Shown here: in pieces, positions 12,101 through 23,552 of the stretch
Layout of the letters: every line of letters begins with the position of its first letter
Position numbering within the stretch: the first letter of the stretch is position 1
Assembly: GCA_039545355.1 (NCBI GenBank)
Contig: BCJJ01000027.1
Coordinates: 310,001-374,000 of the forward strand
Reading direction: 5' to 3'
Source: Trichosporon coremiiforme
Lineage: Eukaryota; Basidiomycota; Tremellomycetes; Trichosporonales; Trichosporonaceae
DNA: 64,000 nt
Position numbers and translations under genes: made by a program
Notes under the pieces: generated by a model
Seen by the model: only the letters and a program-made list of their open reading frames with translations
Database searches by the model: none
What the model was told of the DNA's origin: nothing

Positions 12101-15100
12101 CAGCCGCTTGACCAGGTTGGTGAGCTCCTCGAGAACTAAAGAAGCCTCATTCTGCTGAGTGTCGTCGACAGCGAAGATGCGCTTCGCACCAATAACGCGG
12201 GCGCGGAGGATGTTGGCGTCATTAGGGTCGACCACAGAGGACGACCGAATGCGATGAGAAGTCGACGTTTGGCTGCTGATCAAGTTCGCTAAAACGCCGG
12301 ATAACTCGCCAACATTAGATTTGGTTGGAGACTCCAGGGCTTGGCTGGTAGCGGCCCTAGGCGTGGAAGGGCTACCCTCAGCATTTCCTTCCTTCGTCGC
12401 CTCCTCTTCCTTCGCCTTAGCCTCCTCACGAGCACGTTCCTCTTCCTTGATCTTCGTACTCAGGTCGGCTTCAGCCAAAGACTCGATCTCGAACACGACG
12501 CCCTCGCGGTGGAAGGAAGTCAGGTAGACGTCTGGGAGCTTGCCTGCGAGAAGCTCGACAAGTTGCAGAGCATGAAGGACGAAAGTCGAATTGTCCTTGG
12601 ACGAGATGATAGAACCGAGGAAGCTCGACATCGGGACGTTGGTGAGTGTCTGCTTCAGATCTCCTGGGTCGGCGAATGCGGTAGCCTTCGTCAAGCCGGT
12701 CAAAGCCTTCGTGCGCACACGGAGCGAAACAGACGCCGCGTAGATATCGACCAAGACGGGCATCAGACAACGCATGAACTTCGACACCAGCTCAGGCTGA
12801 GACTTGAGGAGGGTCAGGCGCTGCTCGTTAAGAGCCTCGGCGTCTCGCCTGGACTTCCCGGGAGGATAGGCGCCCAACACAGGCACAGATGAAGATGACG
12901 CCTCAGCTGGTTCTCCTGGGCTCCCTGATCCACCCTCAGCGCGGCTGCTGGACCGGCGGGAGGACGGCGGACGCGCGCGGCGTTGAAGCTTGGCGAGGCT
13001 CTTCTCTGAATAGGCCCGGTGGTCGAAGACACCATCGCGGGGAAGCGGAGGCAGCAGTTCGCAAACCAACCCCAGGGCCTCTTCGATCTGGTCCTTGGGC
13101 CGGTGGGCGAGGTTCTGCATGACTGCCATGTCTGCAACGCCCCCACCAAGGCCTTGGCCGCCAGGGGCATCTCCTTGCTCTTCTTGCTCGTCTGCCGCCG
13201 GAAGGACGCCCGTGAGAATGTAGTGCACAGTGTCGGTCATCCCGGCCTCGAGAAGGGCGATGGTAACCTTGGCAGACGCGCGTGCAGCGAATGTCAGAGC
13301 CTTCAAGAGATGTGTGTAGGTCGAGTCAGAGATGATGGGGGAGCCACCGGCAGGCATCAAGAGGGCGTTGATTGCCACGACGGTTGGCAGGTCGAGTAGA
13401 CCCTCCAGGTGCTCGGCATTGTGGCGGTACGATTCCAAAGTGCGCAAAACGGCCAGCGTCGCTTGCTCCACAAGCCGCTGGTCAGTCTGCGTGAGGACGT
13501 CCCTCAAAATGGGAAAGACATCGCGAACCATGGCAAAGTGCTCTCCTGAGATGTTGCGACAGCAGTTTGCGGCTGTGGTGACTGCGGTACGCTGAACATT
13601 GGTGGAGAAGAAGGGAAGGAAGTTGAGCAGCGCGGCCAGTCCTCCCTCGCGGACGATTGCTGCCGGATACTCGGCTGAGATCTTTTCCATTGTCTAGACG
13701 TCAGCATGTTGCAAGTTCTGAAACACTTACACTGAGTGTCTGCTCCGCGAGCTCGATGTACGAAATCTCATTCAGCTTGGAGCACAGAACGGGGACGGCG
13801 CTGAGATGTACCAGCGTGTGACCGGAGCCAGGCAACGCCTCCATGAGGTGAGCCAGACAGCGGCAGGCCAACAACTGGCACTCCATGTCCTCTTGATCGC
13901 CCTCCGGGAAAGCGTCTCCCGCGCTCATCGCAAGAGCAGCCGCAAGCTGAGCGTCCTCGTCCATCTCGTCGGACTCGCCCATCTGCTCATCACCGTCACG
14001 CTGCTGAGAATCGATGTTGGGCTTCCCGCTCAAAATTGCAATGAACTCGGTGGCAAACGCAGAGGTGGAGAACGAGGCGCCGAGCGTATCCTCGTTTGAA
14101 ACCAAAAGCAGGTCACTGCACTCGCGAAGGGCGGCGAGACGCTTAGAGGTCTTCGACGAGCGAAGATTCTCCTTGAGACGCTTGAACCTGCTTGACAGGC
14201 CCGACATGAACCCTCCGAACGCGCGGTACTCGCCACCGAACAGGGCCGCAGCCGTAGCCTCGTCAAACATAGCACCATCGGCGAGGCGAGCCAAGCGATC
14301 GTAGGCCGAAGAGCCGCGGTGCTCGTCCTCGTCGTCGTCATCCTCGTCGTCTTCATCGTGCTCCGAGTCGTCCATGTCCTCATCCTCGCGGTAGTGCTCG
14401 TCGTCGAGGAAAGCGGAGGCGGATTCGCCCCAATGGTGCTCGTCCTCGTCCATGTTATCGTCGATTAGCTGGCGGGCTGAAGTGTCGCCTTTCTTTCCAC
14501 TCGTAGCAGGACCCTTCTTGGCCTTGGGTCTGATCCGTCAGCGCTCGGCGTTGCTTGCTGGACTTACGCAGTCTTCTTGGGCATTTTAGACTTGGGGGTC
14601 GCTTTGGCCTTGTCCTTGCTGCGCTTCGCTGGGCTCTTCTTGGAACGCTTCGGGGCCGGTTCAGCGTCCTCCGCCGGATCGGAGCGTGGAGGTGTAGGCT
14701 CTCGGGTAGCTCGTTTCTTGCCCTTGCGGTCGGCAGATAAGGAGGAGGACGCCTCCGCGGGTGCAGAAGAGCGGATGCTTCTGATGTCAGCCTCTGGCCC
14801 AGTCTGCCCAGTGGTTGAAGTACTCACCGCTTACTGGAGGAGGAAGAGGCGGAAGGGTGAGCTATGGCTTTACCCTTGCTAGACGATGCAGGTGTCGACT
14901 GCTGCTTGGGTGAAACTTGGTTATTGCTGTGGTTGGAGGAAAGACGCGCGGAGCGACGAGGGGGAACCGGCGTGGGAGTCGCAGGTGGAGGTGCTTCCGT
15001 GGAGGAGGGAGTGGCAGCACTGGAGGATGAAGCTTGTCTGTGCTGTGCGCTGCGAGTGATACGGACGTTCGCACTGGGCGTGCTTGCGTTGGACACTGGG

Positions 15101-15258
15101 GCGTTGGGAACAGAAGGGGGGCTAGTTACAGTGTTGGAGTGATAAGAAACTGTTGCGGTCTGTGCTGTGGAGGTGCTAGTACTAGGAGATTGCTGGTAGG
15201 CTAGGGGTGACTGATGCTGCGGTGATGATGAAGATTGGTTACTCTTGTTGCGGTCCAT
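9191..15258 (-). CDS. HECT E3 ubiquitin ligase UFD4 (TRIP12 type)
   Basis: Ubiquitin ligase of the ubiquitin-fusion-degradation pathway. Four exons: 15258-14828, 14780-14568, 14529-13731 and 13693-9191; introns are 47, 38 and 37 nt; product 1981 aa. Order: Ser/Thr/Pro-rich disorder (1-140), Lys-rich basic stretch (about 155-235), acidic run (241-290), armadillo-type repeats with the hallmark EKISAEYPAAIVREGGLAAL (from residue 484), a second disordered Ser/Pro region, and a C-terminal HECT domain from about 1600. The last 45 residues contain LPSVMTCAQYLKLPDYSS, with catalytic Cys1948. LEVEYFDEIGTGLGPTLEF is also typical of UFD4/TRIP12. The start at 15258 is the first ATG of a long Ser-rich frame and is less certain than the rest. 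Confidence 0.95.
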
Positions 15259-16024
15259 CGAGTACCTTGTGATGATGACTGGGTGCTCGTTAAGCGTATC
15301 GATGTGGGGTGGTCGAGCAGTGTGAGTTACTCGAGACGGGATGTGCGATAAAGGGGGGAAAGAGGTGGCGAGCGAGGCATTAGCGAAGATAGATGAAGAC
15401 GGGCGAAAGAGGAAGAAGGAGGAAAGGGGAGGCGGAGAAGGAGGAAGTGGGCAGAGGGAGTCCTGTGTCGCACGCTCTCTCGGAAGGTGTTAAGTGGATG
15501 GTCGAGGAAAGATGAGAATGAATAACGTTGCGGTGTCGGCGGTGTGCCAGTGCCAGTGCTAGTGCCAGTGCCGGTGCAGGACCAGGAGGCGAGGAGGGTG
15601 AGGGTGGGTGGGATCAGTGACGACCGACGCCGGCTCGCTCGCTCGCTCGCCTACCTGCACTGTGCACCAGTGGCCATCGGGTCCTCCTTGGCGCACTCAT
15701 CCCTCCATTATCTGTGCCTGTCCTTATTCTATCTCGCGATTACCCCCTCGCGCTCTGTTCCTAATGCCGTCAATACCAGCATTCGGTAGCCTAAATCGTG
15801 CGGCGCAAGCCTACCCAGTAGTGCGTCACGACGGGTAAGACAAAGCGACCGTCGCCCTCCGTGGGAGACTTTTCCCCGCAGCCCCCGTCTTCCCCGGATC
15901 CCTTTCCGCAAAGTTCAGATTTCCGACTCAGGAGCAATCGAGCATCGAGTCGCCCGGTGGTCAATAACAACAATCAGGCGACCCATCTCGCTACTGGTAC
16001 ATATACCCACATTCGCTACCACCC
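15259..16024. other. Divergent promoter region UFD4 / TRL1
   Basis: 766 bp between two divergent genes. It holds purine-rich GGAAGA/GGAGG runs (15355-15450, pyrimidine-rich on the UFD4 sense strand, so likely its leader), a short (GTGCCA)n-like microsatellite at 15542-15580 and a (CTCG)n run at about 15634-15650. No coding region accepted. Confidence 0.55.
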
Positions 16025-18771
16025 ATGACAGCCTCAAGCTCGTCCTCCACGATCATGGACCCCTATCCGGCTGCCGTCCCCGACCTCCTCAATGCTCTCC
16101 GCACTCTGAGGAGGAACAATCCCAAGGCAACCAGATCCAACGTCCACATCTACCCCGCCAGCCTCTATGCCCCTAATGATCCCTCGCAGTCTGATAGGAG
16201 GCTTACGAGCTGGAAGATGACTGAGCACATGTATTTCCGGAAGGACAATGGCTTCCCTACCCTGGCGCGAGGTCTGTTCACTGAGGAAGTGCAACCCAAC
16301 GCCGTCCCAGAGGTGGCGCTGGAGACGCTCAGAGACGAGTACACCGAACGCATCGTAGCCCGAGGATACGACAAATTCTTCAACATTGATGAGATGACCT
16401 GGACGACAGTGAGTTACTGATACTGCGAACAGGAGCTGACAGTCAGTGGGACGCCATTGAAATGCATACCCAAGCCCCCTACCACCTCACGTTGAAGTCA
16501 AATGGTTGCTTGATTATGATCTCTGCCCTGTCTCCGTCACATCTTGTTGTGGCTTCCAAGCACTCTCTGGGAACTACGACTGAGGCAGCCGTCACTGTCT
16601 CAGATGTCACTCAGAGCCTGAAGGATACAAAACTTGATGACAAGAAAGTGGCTGAGGAAGCCAAGGACGAGTCGTCGGCCCGTGCACATGCCGAAGTCGG
16701 CCGCGAATGGGTAGCCCGTACCCTCCAGAAGAGCGGGAAAACGTGCGAGCAGCTGGCGAAAAGGCTTTGGGATGAGAACCTTACAGCTGTTCTGGAGCTC
16801 TGTGATGACTCGTTCGAGGAGCATGTCATCGCCACTCCAGAGTACTGGACAGGTCTTCATCTCCACGGACTTAACTACAACCAGCCACATTTCAGCACGA
16901 AATCGCCAGAGGACGTCACTGCTTTCGCCAACGAGTTCAGTTTCATTCCGACCAAGCATGTCACTCTGAACTCTGTTGCCGAGATGCGCAAGTTCGCCAA
17001 TGAAGTGGCGGAGACAGGCTCATGGCAGGGGGACACGATCGAGGGCTTTGTTGTCCGATCTACTGTCAAAGCTGTTGAGGGTCATGAGAACAGCAAACCG
17101 CCATACAGGCCTGGTGCACCCTTCTTTTTCAAGATCAAGTTTGAGGAGCCGTACCTCCTGTACCGCCAGTTCCGAGAAACCACGCGGGCCATGCTGCCTC
17201 TTATGGACAAGAAGATCACCCCGGTGAAGGAAGCTGAGATTTGGAAGAAGGTGAAGGCAAAGACTCGCCGGCCGGAGGTCAGTGTTTACGCTGAGTGGTG
17301 CGCGGACATGATGAAGAAGGAGCCTTCCCTCTTCACCAACTACGAGAGGGGAGTCGTCAGGGTTCGCGAGCGCTTCCTCAAGTGGATCGAGGGAGATGGC
17401 AAGAAGTCCTGGGAGATGGCTCAGGCGGGCGAGTGGAAGGCAGGAATGGACAAAGCCGCTGAGGTCAGTAAGGCTGCTCGGGAAGCGGAGCGAGAATTGC
17501 TGCCTAAGAAGTGGGTCATTGTCCCTGTTGCTGTGCCAGGATGTGGCAAGACCATGATGGGGCTCGCCCTGGGGAAGCTCTTCGGCTTTGCCCATACGCA
17601 GTCAGACGACATTCTCAGCAAGAAGACTGCTCCCACCTTCAAGAGGAACATCGTCGAGCTACTGAAAACGAACAATGTTGTCTACGCCGACCGCAACAAC
17701 CACCTTGACAAGCATTACATTGAGCTGTCTGGGCTGGCGGATGAGAAGACATTCGCCAAGACACTAAAGCCATACCACGTCAAGTACATCTTCGTGACCT
17801 GGAACATCGATGACAACCCGTTCCACAAGCTTCTCCGCCTGTGCTCAGAGCGCGTTGTGAACCGCGGTGACAATCACCAGACCCTGCGTCCGGATTTGAC
17901 GATCGAGGCAGAGCACGAGGCAGTGGTCGCCAACTTCTTGCACAACTTCACGACGCCCAATCCTCTGTACTTTGATAAACAGGTTGTTCTGGACATGGAG
18001 GACACTCCCCGCGCTGCCCTCAGCAAGGTCGTCGACTCTCTTGTGAAGATCCTCAACCTTACCCGTCCCTCGGAAGACGCGATCGACACTGCCTTAGCCG
18101 CTGTGTCAGACTATAAGGTGACGACGCCGTATCATGCCCCTGCACGTGTCGGCAAAGCTGTCCGCTACTTCGGTCTCGCGCCGGAAATCGACATCAATGT
18201 CGTCGTTGATGACGCTCTACAGACACCCATGGCGCCCGCTGCCTCAGAGTCGGCGACGAAGTTTATGACTTCGCTTCGCGAGAAGGGCCGTGTCACGCAG
18301 CGCCCGCACATCACGCTGTCACACAACAAGAACGTTGCAGCCGAGAAGGAAGCGGCTGGGGAGGGCGCCACCCCTGGCCCCCAGCAGATTGCGTGGGACA
18401 CCTGCACGGCACTTGCAGAGGCACATATCTCCCCGTTCTACGACTTCGACGTGACACACCTGGCGTGGGACGACCGCACCATGGCTCTCATCATTGGCAA
18501 CCTCCGCCCACAGGACAATTCAGACCGCGAGAAGGGCACCGCCCTAGCTCTCCCTGAGGAAGTCAAGATCAATCTCCATGTCACGGTGGGCACGCAGAGC
18601 GAGGAAATCTCCGCATTCGAGTCCCGTGGTGTCGTGTGTACTGCCCGCAAGGCTATTGCCAAGGGTGTCCAGAGTGGGGAGGGAGGAGAGTCGACTGAGG
18701 GTGGAGGTGCAGTGCACTGGGTTAAGGTCGGCCCGCTCAAGGGCTCCGGCCGCGTCAGGGGCATGTACTGA
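16025..18771 (+). CDS. Fungal tRNA ligase TRL1
   Basis: Joins tRNA halves after intron removal and, in yeasts, seals HAC1-type mRNA in the unfolded protein response. Exons 16025-16408 and 16447-18771 (intron 38 nt) encode 902 aa. Three domains are visible in the canonical order. The adenylyltransferase has the KxNG motif (Lys145 in TLKSNGCLI). The polynucleotide kinase has P-loop VPGCGKTMMG near 490. The cyclic phosphodiesterase has two HxT motifs, HITLSH near 749 and HVTVGT near 839. Yeast Trl1 has 827 aa, so this one is slightly longer. Splicing between Thr128 and Trp129 restores the frame into KSNG. This fungal ligase differs from the animal RtcB type. Location is nuclear envelope or cytosol in yeasts; here inferred. 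Confidence 0.95.
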
Positions 18772-19206
18772 TAGGCTGTTCATAGACTGAAGTGATAACG
18801 ACAGATGTACTTTTATGACGCAGTTCCGGTGATTACCGATGGTGGGACCATCGGACCCCATGTCAAGAGATGGCGCATCACTTTGCAGCTCGTCATCATC
18901 GCCGGTCTTGGCTTGGGCTAACTGCATGCGGTTGCAGGCTCCCCCTGTCCAGAGCTCATGCGGCAAGATTCTGGAACAGAGAACCGAAGATTGGAGATCG
19001 TGCTTGGCGGTTCAGGTACGCGACCGCGATCGCTGACAAAGACGACTATCGAGCGAGCAGGTGACCACTGATGACTGATCCAAGCTGGTCCGGCCCAGTC
19101 CGCACGCAACGCAATGATGCTCGTGAGGTCGAGACATGGGTACATAAGCCTATGAACGCCCTTGAGACACAGTTGAAACTTCGCAAGCCCAACTTGGACG
19201 TCCACC
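18772..19206. other. Intergenic region TRL1 to oxidoreductase
   Basis: 435 bp, 3' flank of TRL1 and promoter of the next plus-strand gene. Nothing recognised. Confidence 0.5.
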
Positions 19207-20381
19207 ATGAGCATCCCCACTACCCGCCGTGCCCTGATCTTGACGCCTGAGACGAAATCCGTTGCTCTAAGGAGCATTCCGGTTCCGGAGCTGAAGCCGG
19301 GCGAGGTGCTCGTGAGAGTGAAAGCAATCGCACTCAACCCGATTGACTCGCTGTATGTCCAGCATCCCATTGCGATACAGGATCGAGTGATCGGCACTGA
19401 CTTCGCCGGCGACATCGTCGCCGCCGCTGACGACTTATCTTCCAATTCCGACTCGCGGACGAAGCCGGGGACCCGCGTCTCTGGCTTCTTGCAGGGAGGT
19501 ACGCACAACACTGCTGCCCCAGCTGACCCCAGCCTGTTCCGTCAACTTCAAGGCAGGCGCCTTCACAGAGTACCTCGCGATTCCATGGGACCTTGTGTGG
19601 TCCATCGGCGACCTTTCCTACGAGGAAGCCGCAGCCATTAGCATGTGTGGCCTGACCGCCGCGCAAGGTCTGAATAGGCAGGGTCTGTCGCTGCCCTTCT
19701 CTCCCCAGCCTACCGATACAGAAAGCAAGACCTATGTGATCTACGGCGCCTCGACTAGCCTGGCCATGTACGCCGCACAGCTGGCGCGTGCGCTGGATCC
19801 GGCCGTGACCCTCATTGGCGTGGCGAGCAAAGGGAAGCACGGCTTCCTCCGCCGCGAGTTCGGGTATGACCATCTTTTCGATTACCGCGACAAGGACTGG
19901 GCGGAGCAGATTGCGGCCGTCGGGTCGGTAGACTACGCCTTTGATGCGATCACTGAGGGGGACTCGACAAAAAGTCTCGACCGGATTCTGGCTGATGACG
20001 GAAAACTCGTCGTGTTCCGCTTTCCGAAGGGCGACTTCAAGCACGATCCCGTGTACGGCGCTGTGTGGGAGGGCCTCGGAGAGGACGTCGACTACGGACG
20101 TAAGTTGAGTACAGTGTAGCCAGAACTGACAGGCAGCGCTGCAGATCCCAGCCGACCTGAAGAAGCGCGAGTTCGCGGTCAACTTCTATGACTGGCTGTC
20201 GAAGACGCATGCACTGAGGGCGAACCCCATCAGACAGATGCCGGGTGGCTTGGAGAAGGTCACGGAAGACGGTTTTGTGCTCCTCGGCCCGCAATGGGTT
20301 TCAGAGCGTGCCAAGATCGATCGCAAGGAGGATTACATGAAGCCGATCAGCGGAGAGAAGCTCGTGTACACCATTTCGTAG
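19207..20381 (+). CDS. Zinc-independent MDR-family oxidoreductase (enoyl-reductase-like)
   Basis: NAD(P)H-dependent medium-chain reductase of the quinone oxidoreductase/trans-enoyl reductase group. Exons 19207-19498, 19557-20099 and 20137-20381 encode 359 aa. N-terminal GroES-like part: PGEVLVRVKAIALNPIDSL and VIGTDFAGDIV. After intron 1 the frame rejoins as QGGAFTEYLAIP, the usual block of this family. The Rossmann region shows YVIYGASTSLAMYAAQLA, a modified nucleotide-binding turn (YGASTSLA in place of GGAG-S-VG), then DYAFDAITEG. No zinc ligands are seen. Intron 2 must end at the second of two nearby AGs to yield DYGPLQIPADL. Many fungal paralogs act with polyketide synthases; no such gene is near, so substrate is unknown. 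Confidence 0.85.
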
Positions 20382-20748
20382 CTGCTGTAGGACTGTCCAA
20401 CAAACAGTCATACCGATGAAAACCATTGCTTCTTATTGCCCCAATGCATCTCTATGTCACCCTACATTGAGACAACCTGAGAGAATGCATGCATGCATAG
20501 CTCCGTGCTGCAATCAACGAAGCGGAAGTGTCGAAGTAGGTCCCTGCGCCACACGTTCCTCGCGGGCCCTTAACGCCGGCCACGCGGGCTGCCCGTGGCA
20601 ATGCTTCCGCATCATCGCGTTCGCTGCCAGCACGCAACGTCGCGCTGTCGCTGTCCTCCTCTACGAACCGTGTCGATCTGACGTCTGTCGCTGTTGAACC
20701 TCTAGCCTCGCTCCACCCCACAACTGCCTCTAGAGCACAACCGGCACC
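20382..20748. other. Intergenic region oxidoreductase to SEC21
   Basis: 367 bp with the promoter of the gamma-COP gene. A short ATGCATGCATG palindromic run lies near 20486-20497. No gene seen. Confidence 0.5.
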
Positions 20749-23552
20749 ATGTCCTTCAAGAAGGACGAGGATTCTGGTGGCATGTGTGAGTAGCTTTACG
20801 ACCGCTTGTAGTCAGCTAACCCTCAGCGTTCTTGCAAGACAAGTCGACGGTGCTCCAGGAGGCGCGTGTATTCAACGAGTCGCCCATTTCGCCTCGCAAG
20901 TGCCGCGCATTATTGACACGAATCGTTTACCTGCTCTACGTCGGCGAGACCTTCAACACGCATGAGGCCACGACCCTGTTCTTCGGCGTCACGAAGCTCT
21001 TCCAGAATAAAGATGCCGCGCTCAGGCAGATGGTCTACCTTGTGATTAAGGAACTGTCCACCGTCGCCGAAGACGTGATCATGGTCACGTCCTCGATCAT
21101 GAAGGACATGCAACCCAATCTCGAGGTCGTCTACCGCCCGAACGCCATCCGCGCTCTCGCCCGTATCATCGACGCGCAGAGCGTGCAGTCCGTCGAGCGC
21201 TTCTTCAAGTCCGCCCTCGTCGACCGCTCCCCTCCCGTCTCCTCCGCTTCTCTCGTCTCCTCCTACCACCTGTTCCCGATTGCCAGCGCAATTATCAAGC
21301 GCTGGTCCAACGAGACCCAGGAGGCCGTCAACGCCAAGGCCGTCTCGTCTTCGTCGTACTCGGCCTCGTCCGCCGCGGCTTACATCTCTGGCGGCGGCTC
21401 TAACGGCTATCAGTCCGTCTCGAGCTCCAGCTACATCATGCAGTACCACGCCCTTGGTCTGCTCTACCTGATCCGCGAGAAGGACCGTATGGCCGTGACG
21501 AAGATGATTCAGCAATTCGGCGCCGGCAAGCAGGCCACCGTTGTCCGCAACCCGATGGCCATCTGTATGCTGGTCCGCTTCGCTCGCAAGGTCATGGACG
21601 AGGACCCCAACGTTCAGAAGCAGATGCACGAGTACCTCGAGGGCCTGCTCCGTCACAAGTCGGACATGGTCAACATCGAGGCGGCTCGTGCCATCTGTGA
21701 GATGCGTGGTGTCACCGACCAGGACCTCTACCGCCCAGTCGCCGTGCTCCAGCTCTTCCTGTCGTCGCCCAAGGCTGTCCTCAAGTTCGCCGCTGTCAAG
21801 ACGCTCAGCAAGCTCGCCCAGACGCACCCCAACGCTGTCGCCTCTTGCAACCTCGACATGGAGAACCTGATCACCGACTCGAATCGTAGCATCGCCACCT
21901 ACGCCATCACCACCCTCCTCAAGACCGGAAACGAGGCTTCGGTCGACCGCCTGATGAAGCAGATCTCCTCGTTTATGACCGACATTACGGATGAATTCAA
22001 GGTCATTGTGGTTGACGCTATCCGATCGCTCTGCCTCAAGTTCCCGGCGAAGCAGGGTGTTATGCTCACGTTCCTGTCTGGTGTTCTCCGCGACGAGGGA
22101 GGCTACGAGTTCAAGCACGCCGTCGTCGAGGCTATCTTCGACATGATCAAGTACATCCAGGACTCTCGTGAGGCTGCCCTCGCCCATCTCTGCGAGTTCA
22201 TCGAGGACTGCGAGTTTACCAAGCTCTCCGTCCGCATTCTCCACCTCCTTGGTATCGAGGGCCCCAAGACCCGCAACCCCACCAAGTACATTCGTTACAT
22301 CTACAACCGTGTTGTTCTTGAGAACGCGGTCGTTCGTGCCGCCGCTGTTTCGGCCCTCGCCAAGTTCGGCGCCTCGGTCGACGACGAGCACGTCACAAAG
22401 AGCATCGACGTTCTGCTCCGAAGATGTCTTGATGATGTTGATGACGAGGTGAGGGATCGCGCCGCCATGTACCTGAAGGTGCTCGATGACAAGAAGCTCG
22501 CCGACACCTACGTCCGTGACGAAGCGACGTTCTCTCTCGCTCAGCTCGAGAGCCAGCTGGTGTCGTATATCAACGACGAGAGCAAGCACAGCGAGGCGTT
22601 CGACGCTTCCTCAGTCCCCAAGGTCAGCCGCGAGCAGGCCGCTGCCGAGGTCGCTTCCGCCCGCCCCTCTGCCCTTGCGACCATCGCCGACACCTCTGCT
22701 GCTCCCCAGAAGAGCGACTCGCCTGCTCCTGTCTCTGCTGCTGAGGCTCAGTCCGCCTACGCCGCCCAGCTTGCCGAGATCCCCGAGCTCGCCAGCTACG
22801 GACAGGTGCTCAAGTCGTCCTCGAAGCCTATCCCCCTCACCGAGGACGAGACTGAGTACGCTGTCACCGTCGTCAAGCACATCTTCAAGGAGCACGTCGT
22901 GTTCCAGTTCAACATCTCCAACACCATTCCCGACACCGTTCTCGAGCAGGCCTCGGTCATCCTCGTCCCTGCGGAGGAGTCTGGCCTCACCGAGGACTTC
23001 ATCATCCCCGTTCCCAGCCTCACGACGCAGACCGGTGCCGGTCCCGTCTATGTCTCCTTCACGCGGAATGACCCGTCAGAGTACGCCACGGGCGCTTACT
23101 CGTGCACGCTCAAGTTCATCAGCAAGGAGGTTGACCCTTCGTCTGGCGAGCCGGAGGAGGAGGGATACGACGACGAGTACCAGGTCGAGGACGTCGAGCT
23201 CGGTGCCGGCGACTACATCGCGCCGACGTACGCGACCTTCTCGTCCGAGTGGGACAAGCTCGCTAACGGCCCGAGCATCACGGAGACGTTTGCGCTGTCG
23301 TCGAGCGAGAGTCTGCGCGACGCCGTCAAGAGCCTGGTCGAGGTGCTCAACATGGAGCCGCTTGGCGGAACGGAGCAGCCGACGTCGAGCAGTGTGCACA
23401 CCCTTAATATGAGCGGACTGGTGTGCGGCGGAGGTGGCAAGGTCCTCGCGAGGTGTCGCATGACCTTCTCACCAGGAGAGGGTGTCACGCTCGAGCTGGC
23501 CGTTCGAGCCGAAAAGGAAGAGGCCGTCAACCTTGTCATGTCGGCCATTTAG
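20749..23552 (+). CDS. SEC21: Coatomer subunit gamma
   Basis: Placeholder. Confidence 0.
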